Position numbers and translations under genes: made by a program
Part shown: positions 46,905 to 57,130 of the stretch, piece after piece
Layout: every line of letters begins with the position of its first letter
How positions within the stretch are numbered: position 1 is the first letter of the stretch
Notes under the pieces: model-generated
What the model was told of the DNA's origin: nothing
What the model saw: the letters and a program-made list of their open reading frames with translations, nothing else
The model's database searches: none
DNA from: Uranotaenia lowii
Taxonomy: Eukaryota > Arthropoda > Insecta > Diptera > Culicidae
Direction: 5' to 3'
DNA: 64,000 nt
NCBI RefSeq assembly: GCF_029784155.1
Contig: NC_073691.1
Location: forward strand, 94,849,617-94,913,616

Positions 46905-47531
46905 GTTGTTAAATTTACTCATGAGCACTACCATCATCTAAACCATGAAACTGTGGTGAATGAGCTACGACAGAAATACCATATCCCTAAGCTTCGCAGA
47001 GTATGTAATAAAATTCATCGCGACTGCCAAGCATGCAAGAACGCTAAAGCTCGCCCACAATCTCCGATGATGGCTGACCTACCCCCAGCAAGGCTTGCAG
47101 CATGTTCAAGACCATTTTCATATATCGGGATCGATTATTTCGGTCCAATGAACGTAGCAGTAGGGAGACGTGTCGAGAAGAGATGGGGAGTGTTGATAAC
47201 CTGTTTGGTAGTTCGAGCGGTACACTTAGAAATAGCCCATTCCTTAACTGCCAGTTCCTGTATCATGGCCATTTGAAACTTCATTGCGAGACGTGGCACC
47301 CCTATCGAGATCTTCAGTGATCGTGGAACCAATTTCGTTGGATCAAGTCGAGAGTTGTCGGCAGCTGTTCAAGAGTTAGATCAAGACAAGGTTATGAAGG
47401 ACCTCGTATCGGCCGATACAAAATGGACTTTTCTACCACCCAGCAGTCCGCATATGGGCGGAAGTTGGGAAAGGCTTGTGCAATCAGTTAAAAAAATCTT
47501 GAATAACATGAACCTTCCAAGGACTCCCACC
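46905..47531 (+). pseudogene. BEL/Pao integrase core, with a nonsense codon
   Basis: It begins with the zinc-binding HHCC motif (HEHYHHLNHE...CQACKNAKA). It then has the catalytic core: first Asp in GIDYFGPM (near 47132), second in FSDRGTNFVG (near 47315), Glu in GGSWERLVQSVKK (near 47460). A TGA at 47274-47276 interrupts the core between the first two acidic residues; the frame is otherwise continuous. A transposon enters at 47534. Confidence 0.88.
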
Positions 47532-47533
47532 GA

Positions 47534-48127
47534 CCCAGCAAACATTTATGAAGGTATAACGCAGGAACAACAGAATTATTCAAACAAATATACCAGATAA
47601 AAAGATTGTATTAAACTTACCAAAATAGCATATAGCTACAAAGGTGGAGGCGATATATCTACAATGACAAGATTCCAACGATTCGATTTTCCAACAAAAA
47701 GCAAAATAAACGAAAAAAAATTTCCTCGACCGAGATTTGAACTCCAGTCCTCCGAGTTCACAGACCGGTATCTTACCACGATGCCAACTTATCAGTTGAT
47801 ATGGTCTACGCTAAAGCTCTATAGATGAGATTTTCTTTTTACGAACCGGTCAAAGGAAGAGACCGGAGAGAGTGTCAATTGAAGGACCGCTCATTTATCG
47901 TAAATCAGTTCACTGAAATCGTAAATGTCGAATGAGCATATTCTCAACTTTTTGGAGGCATTTACGAATTGACTAAACTGCTATCCGATTCAATTTTTAT
48001 TGGGCAAAGCTTGTCGTAAATGAATGATAGAAAATCACCCAATACCAACGTATTTACGATAATTATTGAAAATATCACAATATTCGATTTGGATTATCAT
48101 TTTTATTACGATTTCATGTTAGCTGGG
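47534..48127. mobile_element. 594-bp CCCA-terminus element with tRNA-like segment, in BEL integrase
   Basis: The ends are CCCAGCAAACAT and, inverted, CCCAGCTAACAT. GA at 47532-47533 and 48128-48129 is the duplication, and removal rejoins the integrase frame. On the minus strand, 47795-47720 has an A-box-like TTGGCATCGTGGTAAGAT and a B-box-like GGAGTTCAAATCTC. No coding domain is seen. Confidence 0.8.
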
Positions 48128-48129
48128 GA

Positions 48130-48751
48130 TGAAGTTCTTCGTAACAGCCTACTTGAGATCGAATTCATCATAAACTCGCGTCCCCTCACCTACATCCCTA
48201 TTGAGAACGCTTCAAGTGAAGCTTTGACGCCCAACCATTTCCTGCTTGGATCCTCACACGGTTTGAAACCATTGGTGTCGTACCATGACAGCCTCGCTAC
48301 ACTTAGAAACACATGGAAAACATCACAAGTTTACGCCAATCTTTTCTGGAAAAGGTGGTTAAAAGAGTACCTGCCAACAATTCGTCGTCGTCCTAAATGG
48401 CATCATCCGGTGAAACCTATTGCAGTCGGTGATGTCGTGGTCATCGTTGATTCCGATTTGCCCCGTAACCTGTGGCCGAAGGGGCGAGTGGTTAAGGTCA
48501 ACGAGCATGCCGGCCAAGTTCGTAGTGCAACTGTGCGGACTTTGTCAAACGTGTACGAACAACCTGCTGTGAAATTGGCGGTTCTTGACATCGGTGCAAC
48601 AGAGTGTAAGCCAGGAACGGGATCAGGCTTACCGGGGGGGAGTGTCACGTCACCTACGGACGCACCGCAGTCACGCATCGAACCCCCACATCATTCGCCG
48701 TCACTGACAGGCGAGAAACGTCAAGGTGGTAAAGTGCATGACCAGCAATAA
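48130..48751 (+). pseudogene. BEL/Pao integrase C-terminal part (DUF5641-like)
   Basis: It begins within the integrase just after the insertion (EIEFIINSRPLTYI) and continues with NHFLLG and a C-terminal DUF5641-like domain (LFWKRWLKEYLP, GDVVVIVDSDLPRNLWPKGRV). The frame crosses the polypurine tract and stops at 48749-48751, about 36 codons inside the 3' LTR. Confidence 0.88.
48634..48642 (+). other. Polypurine tract
   Basis: GGGGGGGAG directly precedes the TG of the 3' LTR, the expected plus-strand primer position. Confidence 0.8.
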
Positions 48752-50044
48752 CAGAGTTTGGTGACTAGGCGTTTAATCAGTAACAAACAAATAAACAATT
48801 TACAACAAATTTATTAAAGTTTAGTTACAATTACAGTACAATTTAAACAAATAACACTGGATTACACTACACTCGTTTGCAAGGAACACTTCAAATCAAT
48901 TTATAGCTTCGCGCAGGTAAACTTGTTGTGTTAAAAGTGCAAGAATGAATTATGTTACTTAGGTCTATATCACAGGTATTGATTCGTGGCGTAAACCTAA
49001 TTCGTCTGCTAAATTGAGCAGTTTCACAGTTAGTGCCTAATAATACTTGAAACAGGTAAATCCTAGATATAAACATAATTATTTATCGAGCATAACATTG
49101 TCCACATACATTCACCATATAGGTAACAGTACACTCAGAAATGAAAAAAATATGAAAATTATTATATTTCAATAACTCCGATATTTCTCTGACATTAATA
49201 TCCATAAATATTAAAAAATAACTATTTCAGATATTTAAATTTATGCATCCGAACAATTTCTTGGCGTGTAATGATCCAATGCATAACATTTAATAACCGA
49301 GATATTATATATTATTTTGTTCAAACAAACGCTTTGTGCGTTTGAGTCCCAACTAAACGGGTATGAGCACATGCTAGATTCTTCAGTTGCTAAATGCCTT
49401 TCAACTTGACTGCATGCAGATTCCATTCTCTTTAAATATTTAAAAAGGATGGACTCAATTGCATCAAGTAATATTACCAGCGAAATGCACATGTTTTTAT
49501 GCTATGGTCAATTATACACATTGACCATAGAACATGAACGAAAAGCAAACGATTTTCGTTTGCTTTTTCAGATTATTTCTGCTTTAAGCGTTTGCCTTTA
49601 TGTTACGGCTCAAACTTTTTTTTCTGACCACCAGATGTCGCTCCATAAACTTTCTCAATACATAAATTTTAATCGCAGAAATATTTCCCAGTGAGAAATA
49701 TCCCAGTAATTACACCATGAGAAATATCCGTGTGCGTAAAGAGGGAGATATGTGAAAATACCTAAAAAATAACTGTTTGATATTTTATTTATTTCTGAGT
49801 GTAAGTGCTAGCAATACCGTACGGCACCCGAATTTCGGACTGAACACAAATAATTACTAAAAAGGCATTAAACGTAAGTTGAAATTTAAGATTATATTCA
49901 ATGAAACACAATGCACACATATATTATAAGTAATCAAATCCCTAAATGCATGAATTGTCTTTACTACAGGGATAATTTAACGTTCTGTAATACACCGTTG
50001 AAATTACCGGAAGCTTCGTCGTTTTCTTTCTTGTTTCGGCAACA
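48643..50044 (+). repeat. BEL/Pao 3' LTR with an inserted MITE
   Basis: It is the same sequence as 40959-41688 except for 49132-49801 plus a duplicated TA. The remainder is exactly 730 bp. Confidence 0.93.
49132..49801. mobile_element. 670-bp TA-flanked MITE
   Basis: CACTCAGAAAT at the left is exactly inverted at the right. TA at 49130-49131 and 49802-49803 is the duplication, proven by the empty site CAGTAAGTGC in the 5' LTR. The interior is AT-rich with no transposase. Confidence 0.93.
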
Positions 50045-51026
50045 GCTCGGTATTCATGACAACATGATCTCTTGGTTGAAATCATTCCTCACTGAGCGGT
50101 GTACTAGGATTAAATTTGGTGATAGCATAGCATTTCCATTTACTAACCGATCTGGCGTGCCGCAAGGGAGCAATTTGGGGCCTTTACTGTTTGTTCTGTT
50201 TTTCAACGACTTGATCCTTAGCTTGGAAATTGGAACCAAAATAGGATATGCTGATGATCTGAAACTATTCGTTCCAGTTGAATCCACTGTCGATTGTGCA
50301 CACCTTCAATCTTTACTAGATCACTTTGGTGAATGGTGTAGACTTAATAAGCTATCAGTCAGCGTCTCCAAGTGCTCCGTTATAACATTCCATAGAAAGA
50401 AAACGCCAATTTTATATGATTATAACATCGATAACCAGCGCCTTGACAGGGTATTTGAAGTTGACGACCTTGGAGTTATCCTCGATGCTCAGCTTACGTT
50501 CGATAGTCAACGAACTTCAGTTATAAGAAAGGCGAATCGTCAGCTTGGCTTCATCTCCAAAGTAGCACGAGAGTTCAGAGACCCATTGTGCCCTCCCTAT
50601 CAGTTATGTTGGATTTTGCGAATCGAGCGTGTACAAAAGCGTTTTGTTAGATTCGCTCTACGACATCTACCCTGGCGTAATCCTGAAAACCTTCCCGCAT
50701 ATTCCGACCGGTGCCAGCTTCTGGGATTAGAAACATTGGAACGCCGCCGAAAAACTCAACAGGCATCATTCATCGCAAAAATACTGAATGGAGAAATTCA
50801 GTCGCCAAACCTGCTAGGAATGATCAACTTTAATGCTCCTTCGAGGACTTTACGTCATCACTCTTTGCTATCGAATCGAACCCACCGAACATCTTACGGA
50901 CATAATGAACCAGTGAGTGCAATGATGCGTACGTTCCAGATTGCTGAGCATCTACATCAATTGGGGGAGCCATCTAGCCGATTCATCAACCGAGTACGCC
51001 AGTCTTCATTGTTTCGTGTTATCTAA
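50045..51026 (+). pseudogene. LINE reverse transcriptase, right copy (3' part)
   Basis: LINE sequence starts at GCTCGGTATTC, mid-RT, directly after the BEL 3' LTR. It is open through GVPQGSNLGP and YADD (near 50246) to a stop at 51024-51026. It duplicates 38325-40958 without the Helitron and then continues to the true 3' end. The apparent N-terminus from upstream LTR sequence is not real. Confidence 0.88.
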
Positions 51027-51271
51027 TTGTTTTGTATAGATCCTTAGTATAGATAATTCATTAAAACAAAATGTTCGATGAATAAAACTTAATAATAATA
51101 ATAACTTTTTGGAACTTCAAGTCCATAGAAGACTTTTTGAAGAACCTTTTGTAACTTTCATGCTCAAATTCGAGAAAATTCGGTATCAAATCCCTTTGGA
51201 ACCTTTATTCAGCGAAATTCGAACTTTGGAAGCACGAGTTTAAGTAGATATGAGACTTTTGGTTGCTTGGG

Positions 51272-52231
51272 AAATGTGTGCCTTCTTTGACACAGAAACA
51301 TTAAAACACGCACGATTTATTCAAGCACGCACAATTACCTTGCTGGATGAAACTTTGCACGCAAAACTATCTTTATCTAGCACGCACTTTCCTGAACTAA
51401 TTCTCTAAGCTAGAAATCGAGAATTTCCTATTAATTAATATGAAAAATCTGACCGCACTTTAACCACTGACCACACTGACATGACACTTAGAACAAAAAT
51501 TCAACCATTTTCTGTCTAATTTTTGTTGTCAGATTTTTTAGGTTCGCAATACCGACGGCAGGTGGCGAACCTGAAAAATTTGACAAAAAATGCCCTGTAG
51601 GAAAAATGGTCCTGTTTAGCCGGATTTTATCGTAGAAATTGCTTGTTTTATTTTTAAAGTTGGGTGGCATTTCCTAACTGGGATAGCATTTCTTCAAATC
51701 AATCGATGCGCACTCTGGAATCGACATTGCGTACTGTTGGAAAAATTATCCAGAAAACGAAATCGAGTGTCCAGTCAGTATGGTCAGTGCTATAACTTAC
51801 TTCAATTTGGACTCAAACATTCACGGCCCACACGCACTTCCACCACTGATCACCACTGCTCCCACTGCCGATCACGCTCAAGAAACGTTTGATCGCCTCC
51901 TTGAGCTCTCAGTAGAGGGAAGGCGACCTTGCTACGAACGCCCTCGGCGGAAGTTCACAATCCCCGAGAGTTCTAAGAGATCATCTCAAGAGATTATAAT
52001 TTCGTCAAATGCATCAGAATCGCAGTAGCTAATTGGTTCAGCTAAAACAATTCAACACCTCGCGGGTGAATGTATGAACGTCTCCTTTAGCGTGTCTAAC
52101 CGCATTACTCAAACCGTCGATCTCGCGAATCGATATTATGTTCGAGATCGATCGAGTAACGGACAAATTGGGTCTACTTAAAGGCGGAGAATAATTATCG
52201 AATTTTCGAATATAAGGACTGCTACAAACAC
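51272..52231. other. No recognised gene
   Basis: A frame at 51780-52028 (82 residues) has no family resemblance. The stretch may be host intergenic DNA. Confidence 0.35.
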
Positions 52232-52404
52232 TGAGTGATGCGACTGACGTGTCACAAAAAGGCTATTCGAGGAACATTTTGTAATTTTCATGCTTGCATT
52301 CGAGAAAATTCGGTACCAAATCCCTTTAGAACCTTTGTTCAGCGAAATTCGACCTTTCTTAGGCACGCGTTTAGGTAAATATGGGACTTTTGGTTGATTG
52401 GGGA
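52232..52404. repeat. Truncated end of an E-type TIR element
   Basis: GTGTCACAAAAAGGCTATTC to GACTTTTGGTTGATTGGGG matches one end of elements E1/E2 in diverged form. The other end is not present nearby. Confidence 0.65.
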
Positions 52405-52642
52405 ATCTCGTCCAGCTGAAACAGCTGTGATTGTGCTCTCCCACTTATAGTTAAACATGATTTAACGAAGTTTGTAAAATATTTGAATCTATATTTCTTG
52501 ATTTTTTTTATAATTTAATAATAACAATTATAATAAAAATAATAATCACACATTGATAATACTGATAGGCTATCGTCAAACGAGCTGAAACAGCTATGAT
52601 TCAGCTTAGATTTTCGCCAGCTTCGGAACAACCTGCAGCACG

Positions 52643-54025
52643 TCAGTGACAGATGGACGCCGCCGTGGATGCAACGCAGCGATGGTCATCGATTGAAAAG
52701 ACATGGCCCACGGGACAGCTAGCAAGAGTCGCGCCAAGTACGCCGGTAACAATGTCCCTGGTGCAGATGAAGTAAGTTGAACAGTTTGGAGAATGTTCGT
52801 TCGGAAATCGCCCTGAAGAAGGGCAGTTGAAAGTGATCGATTCCGGTGTGGTGGATAGTTGTTGTTCCGTGACCGTAGTGGGAACCGTTGGGCAATCAAA
52901 GTACAAATCCGAAACACAACGCCGTGCTCGTTCGGAAAATACTGTCGCCTGTGGACATTTGACAAGCGTTGCGACGTAATCGCCGTTGGTGTCCCGGATG
53001 CAAGAGTAATACGATTCACATCCAACAGCTTCGACATCGAGAAATCTTCCAGCTCCTGTGCATACGTAAGCAATTTTTTCCGTCGTCGATGGCGTTAAGG
53101 CCGTATCCACAGACGGGCATTCGAATTGAGAGTTTTGAACGCATCGGTGTTGTATCGGAGAGAAAACGGTTGAAAAAGGACATGTGCGAAGCACTTTGGT
53201 GTATACATCGCCTTCAGTATCACGCGTGCAACTGTAATAGGTTGAACAGTCTTCCGAGTTTTTGTTTTCAAACCTTCCCGATTCTACACATTGAAAGTCA
53301 TCTGGAGTCATCACTGGGTTTTCCGTTACAATATCATCCCCAGCTGGATTGTTTTCCGTTGCCGATGAGTTTTCGTTGATCCAAGCATCATCTTGAATTC
53401 CTTCTGTTGTTGATAACTCCTCTATTGCTATGTTTTCACTAGTAGAATAGTTAGTTTCTTCATCGTTATCTGCTGTCGAGATAGTTGTTTCTGATGGTGG
53501 AAGAATCTCAACAGCCGAAGATTGTCCTGTTGAAGCGGTGACTTCCGTCGTTGAATCCGAGGCTTCTGTGACCTCTGCAGTATCGCTATTGAACTGATTC
53601 GGACACTGAAAACGTCCCTCTGGAACGCATCTTCTATTGATCCATGAAAATATTGTGTTTTCGGGACAGGAATTAAGCGTATACTCAAGATGACCTTCCA
53701 TATGTCTGCATACATGATACGTTCTACAGTCTGGGGCCTTTATATTGGGGAATCGTCCTTCCGCTGGGCAGGCAAATGAACCACACTGGAACTGTTCGCC
53801 GGGAACACATTGTTGCTGAACCTCCGAAAACTTCTGCCCTCTTGGGCATTCCAGCTTTAATGAATAGAAACTGTTGTCTCCTGGTATTTTCACGCAAAGG
53901 TAGTAGGTTTGGCATTGGTCAGCTGCGAATAGGCCTTGTCGGCAGCAATTGAAGGGTTCCGTTTGACCAAGGCTACATGTCAGTAATACAGAAAAGAGCA
54001 CTAATTTATCAAGACAACGAGCCAT
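52643..54025 (-). CDS. Peritrophin-like chitin-binding protein, five domains
   Basis: This is an intact, intronless 460-residue frame. Residues 1-20 (MARCLDKLVLFSVLLTCSLG) look like a signal peptide. There are five ChtBD2/peritrophin-A domains, each with six cysteines: about 27-81, 85-141, 242-300, 314-371 and 388-446. The linker at about 142-240 is rich in T, S and E, as in insect intestinal mucins. The last domain ends with SICH just before the stop. The protein is expected to be secreted and to bind chitin, for example in the peritrophic matrix. Domain 1 resembles that of the 266-residue protein at 21141-21941, so the pair is probably an old duplication. Three GATA motifs lie upstream. Confidence 0.94.
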   Translation of the reverse strand: MARCLDKLVLFSVLLTCSLGQTEPFNCCRQGLFAADQCQTYYLCVKIPGDNSFYSLKLECPRGQKFSEVQQQCVPGEQFQCGSFACPAEGRFPNIKAPDCRTYHVCRHMEGHLEYTLNSCPENTIFSWINRRCVPEGRFQCPNQFNSDTAEVTEASDSTTEVTASTGQSSAVEILPPSETTISTADNDEETNYSTSENIAIEELSTTEGIQDDAWINENSSATENNPAGDDIVTENPVMTPDDFQCVESGRFENKNSEDCSTYYSCTRDTEGDVYTKVLRTCPFSTVFSPIQHRCVQNSQFECPSVDTALTPSTTEKIAYVCTGAGRFLDVEAVGCESYYSCIRDTNGDYVATLVKCPQATVFSERARRCVSDLYFDCPTVPTTVTEQQLSTTPESITFNCPSSGRFPNEHSPNCSTYFICTRDIVTGVLGATLASCPVGHVFSIDDHRCVASTAASICH

Positions 54026-54149
54026 TTTCCAGAATGTTACTCCCCCTGGAACTTTCCAAAACGATATGTAAATTTCAACTGCAAATTTTCAATCGAAGAA
54101 AGTTGTCTTTTAAAGAAAAAATACCCCCTACGGTCGAATGATAGTTTAC

Positions 54150-54194
54150 GATAACGACACCTGAATAAGATAACGTCCCCTAGATACTCTTATC
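54150..54194 (-). promoter_or_regulatory. Cluster of three GATA motifs upstream of the peritrophin gene
   Basis: GATAA at 54150-54154, GATAA at 54169-54173 and TTATC at 54190-54194 lie within 45 bp, about 125-170 bp upstream of the ATG. A TTTAAAAG near 54110 (minus strand) could act as a TATA-like box. Both are motif-level inferences. Confidence 0.4.
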
Positions 54195-54299
54195 GTGATT
54201 CTGTATCTAATGTTGTGATCTGTTGCTATACTAAAAACAGGATGCGTAATTTATTGCTTTGTTGACGGGCGCAATAAACGACTAGCTTTTATATTCATG

Positions 54300-54671
54300 G
54301 AAATGATAGTACCTACGATCACAGAGCTTGTAATTCCTGGTGGCATCACATATTTAACATCAACCTATTCACCAGCACTGCGTTACTAATTACTCCCAGC
54401 TTAGCTAGCTGGTCAGCTTTTTCATTTCCGTGGAGACCTTCGTGTCCTGGTATCCATTGTATTTATTATGGATTTTGATTTTCCAAATTCCTGCATATCT
54501 CTTCTGTTAATGCGTCCCATTGGAGTGAATTCTGGTGTTTTTTATTAGTTGATCACCCAGGTGGTAAATCCTTTTTACGGATTGCATTCCAAGGCACGGC
54601 GAGCGACCGAGTCCCCCGAGTATGCTACTCTGGGTCCATGGGAGCAATTGGACGACTCATGATACTAAGTA
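54300..54671 (-). pseudogene. LINE fragment with RNase H motif
   Basis: On the minus strand 54480-54370 reads IPGHEGLHGNEKADQLAKLG, the typical C-terminal RNase H motif of I/LOA/R1-group LINEs. The upstream part, 54538-54662, matches 20300-20427. The copy is cut by element E2 at 54672. Confidence 0.7.
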
Positions 54672-54881
54672 CCCAAGCAACCAAAAGTCTCTTATCTACT
54701 TAAACTCGTGCCTCCAAAGTTCGAATTTCGCTGAACAAAGGTTTTAAAGGGATTTGGTACCGAATTTCCTCAAATGTAAGCATGAAAGTTACCAAAGGTT
54801 CCTCAAAAAGCCTTCTATGGACTTGAAGTTCCAAAAAGTTCCTCGAATAGCTTATTTTGTGACATGTCAATCGCATCCACA

Positions 54882-55938
54882 CACACTACCAAAAAAATCT
54901 GTAGAATTACATCACATATGATGTAAATAAAAAGAAGCATCATATATGACGGAATATTCAGTGCTAGTTGGAAATTACACGCCAGTAAAATTTTGTAACG
55001 TGTCAAATAAAAAATGATGTAGAATTTAGCAACGTGTAAAATAAAAATGATGTAAATTTTAAAATCACTGAATGTTGGAAGAAAAACTTTCCAATTGGAA
55101 TTTGTTTTGTTTTATTTATTGTTAATATGATTCAATACTGGAATTTTCACGTCTCTTAATAAAAATAAAACTCATCTATAATTAATATGATTCATTTTAT
55201 TAAGCGGCAAAATTTTTTTTAACACACATTTTATTTCTTTTATTTTTTCCTCGAAGTAACGGATCCAAAGTTGAATAGGTACCGTGGATCCGCTTCCAAA
55301 ACCGCATCCCTGCTTCTCGGATATCTCCGGGAACCATCAACACCGATTAACTAACTCGCGCGCGGGAAAAATACTTTGGCGCACGACTTAACTAAACAGT
55401 TATTGTCACGTTTGTCTGGTCCTGTTCTTCACAGTTTAAACTTTTACATGACATTATCCCGTTCAGTGTATTGTAATATTTCATGTCGTGTAATTTTGAG
55501 AAATTTCCAATTCAGTGTTGTTGAGAATTTCGTGTGGCCCGGAAAAAATGGTAAAATTACATCACATATGATGTAACGAAAAAGAAGCATCACATATGAT
55601 GGAATTTTCAGTGCGAGTTGAATATTACACGTCTGTAATCTTCAACAGACGTGTAAAATTTGAAAGACATGTAAAATATTAAGACGTGTAATATTTAATT
55701 CGCACTGAAAATTCCGTCGTATGTGATGCTTCTTTTTATTTACATCATATGTGATGTAAATTTACATCAAATAATCGCGTTCCGTGTCAAGTAATATTTG
55801 TGTCATACGAATTCAGTGCTGTTAAGGATTCAACTTTTTTTAATTTGTAAATTTACATCAATAAATCGCGTTCCACGTCATGTAATGATACAGGTTTTCA
55901 ATTTCAGTGTTGTTAAGGATTCAGATTTTTTTTCTGTG
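54882..55938. mobile_element. MITE copy C (uninterrupted)
   Basis: It starts CACACTACCAAAAAAATC and ends TTTCTGTG, with CA duplicated at both sides. The empty site ATCCACACAGTATAAAAG is visible, inverted, in E1 near 37905-37920. It provides the template for the split copy D at 30255-32405. Confidence 0.88.
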
Positions 55939-56654
55939 CACAGTATAAAAGTTACAAATTAGGTCTCAAATAGCCTTCTGTGAACTTCAAGTTCAAAGAA
56001 AATACTCTAATGGCCATCTGTGAACTTCAAATTCCAAGAAGTTCCTCAAATAGCCTTTTTTGTGACATGTCAATCGCATTATTTAAAATAAAAGTTACAA
56101 ATTGGTTCTCAAATAGCCTTCTATGGACTCGAAGTTCCAAAAAGTTTCTCAAATAGCCTATTTTGAGACATGTCCGCCATTTCATGAATATGAAATGTGA
56201 ACGAACATCACATAAGGGCATATAATAAATAAAACGATTTTTGGAGTTTGGAAATTGTTGAAATGGGTAATTTATATTGAAACTTCAACTCAGAACAACT
56301 CATAGCTAACTCGCAAATGATTGATTGTGAAAAATGTAAATATTTTGACTTTATAAAATTTCGTCCAACTATATTTACTTACCACGAATTTATCACACAT
56401 TGAAAGTCAGTTGAAGCAATTCATTAATTAAATTTCAAGATAAACTCAAGAATTTGTATAATTTATAGCTTAACAGTTATAAACATGGAATTCCATTTTT
56501 TTTAAACCGATCTTATTTTAACGGATGATTGATTTATACGCCGTTTCGTAATGTTTCTCAGTCATAATCAACATGCGTCTCTGCTGTTGGCTGCCCTTGC
56601 GGGTATTCTAGGAAGCTTATAACCACTTCGAATTTTAGCTACCGGTAAGACAAC

Positions 56655-56730
56655 ATCTAGGCGTGGCGTCGTGGCAGCGTGTTTGGCTATCATCTCGCAG
56701 GATCGGGTTCAAATCTGGTACTAGGACTAA
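56655..56730 (+). repeat. tRNA-like segment within element E2
   Basis: GGCGTCGTGGCAGCGTG and CGGGTTCAAATCTGG mimic pol III A and B boxes. It does not fold as a complete tRNA. It is the same sequence as the inverted copy in E1. Confidence 0.5.
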
Positions 56731-57130
56731 TTTTTTCCATTAGGTTGTTTAATCGCTTGAGTAAGCGAATCAAATAATTGTGTAGCAGAACTGGCGGGCG
56801 TGCTGGCATGTATCGTACAAAGTTAAAAACAAAGCAATTAAGTAAGATCAATTGAAGGAAAGGAGGTGATGGGAGGAATAAAGATGGATGCCGAGAAACC
56901 GGCAGCACCATATGGGCTGGCCAAAGTAAGAGAGGAGAGGAGATTTTTTTTTGTTTTCGCTGATCAAACGTTTACTTGTGGGCTGAATAGAAGGCCGTTC
57001 AAATCTGAAATGGAACTTTAAAGTTTCAATAAGAACTTAAATTTTGGGCTGAATAAAACGAACTTCAGCACATTGATTATGCTGATTAAGCTGTGTTCGA
57101 CCTTTTTTAAGAGACTTTTGGTTGCTTGGG

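Larger units (their letters stand above)
40959..50044 (+). mobile_element. BEL/Pao LTR retrotransposon with three nested insertions
   Basis: Two LTRs of 730 bp each (the 3' one after subtracting a MITE) bound a gag-pro-RT-RNase H-integrase region. The flanks do not show a simple short TSD: 794 bp of the host LINE are present on both sides, starting and ending with GCTC. The coding region has a frameshift, a nonsense codon and two insertions, so it is inactive in cis. Confidence 0.93.
37950..51104 (+). mobile_element. 5'-truncated LINE hosting the BEL/Pao element
   Basis: LINE sequence begins at about 37950 within the RT and ends with an AATAATAATAATAA tail at about 51104. It is interrupted by a Helitron (38703-40542) and by the BEL element (40959-50044). 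The clade is not certain; motifs are KAAFDTIDH, SGVPQGSNLGPLLF and YADDLKLF. Confidence 0.85.
36744..51271. mobile_element. TIR element E1 (CCCAAGCAACC ends), split by a LINE and its nested insertions
   Basis: The left end CCCAAGCAACCAAAAGTC at 36744 is inverted at 51271. The flanks are AAA on both sides. Its own sequence is 36744-37949 and 51105-51271, about 1.37 kb, and matches in reverse the copy at 54672-57130. It contains the ~100-bp tandem units and a tRNA-like segment. The LINE at 37950-51104 is inserted in a tandem unit. No transposase is seen. Confidence 0.85.
54672..57130. mobile_element. TIR element E2 (CCCAAGCAACC ends)
   Basis: CCCAAGCAACCAAAAGTC at 54672 is inverted at 57130, flanked by TA on both sides. 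It is the reverse-orientation sister of E1. Without its nested MITE (54882-55938) it is about 1.4 kb. It holds ~100-bp units at both inner ends and a tRNA-like segment at 56655-56730. Confidence 0.88.

Noticed and set aside
47720..47795. A genuine tRNA gene
   Set aside because: A- and B-box-like words are present but acceptor-stem pairing fails, and it lies inside an inserted element.
51780..52028. 82-residue frame
   Set aside because: No recognisable motif; length is within chance expectation for this much sequence.
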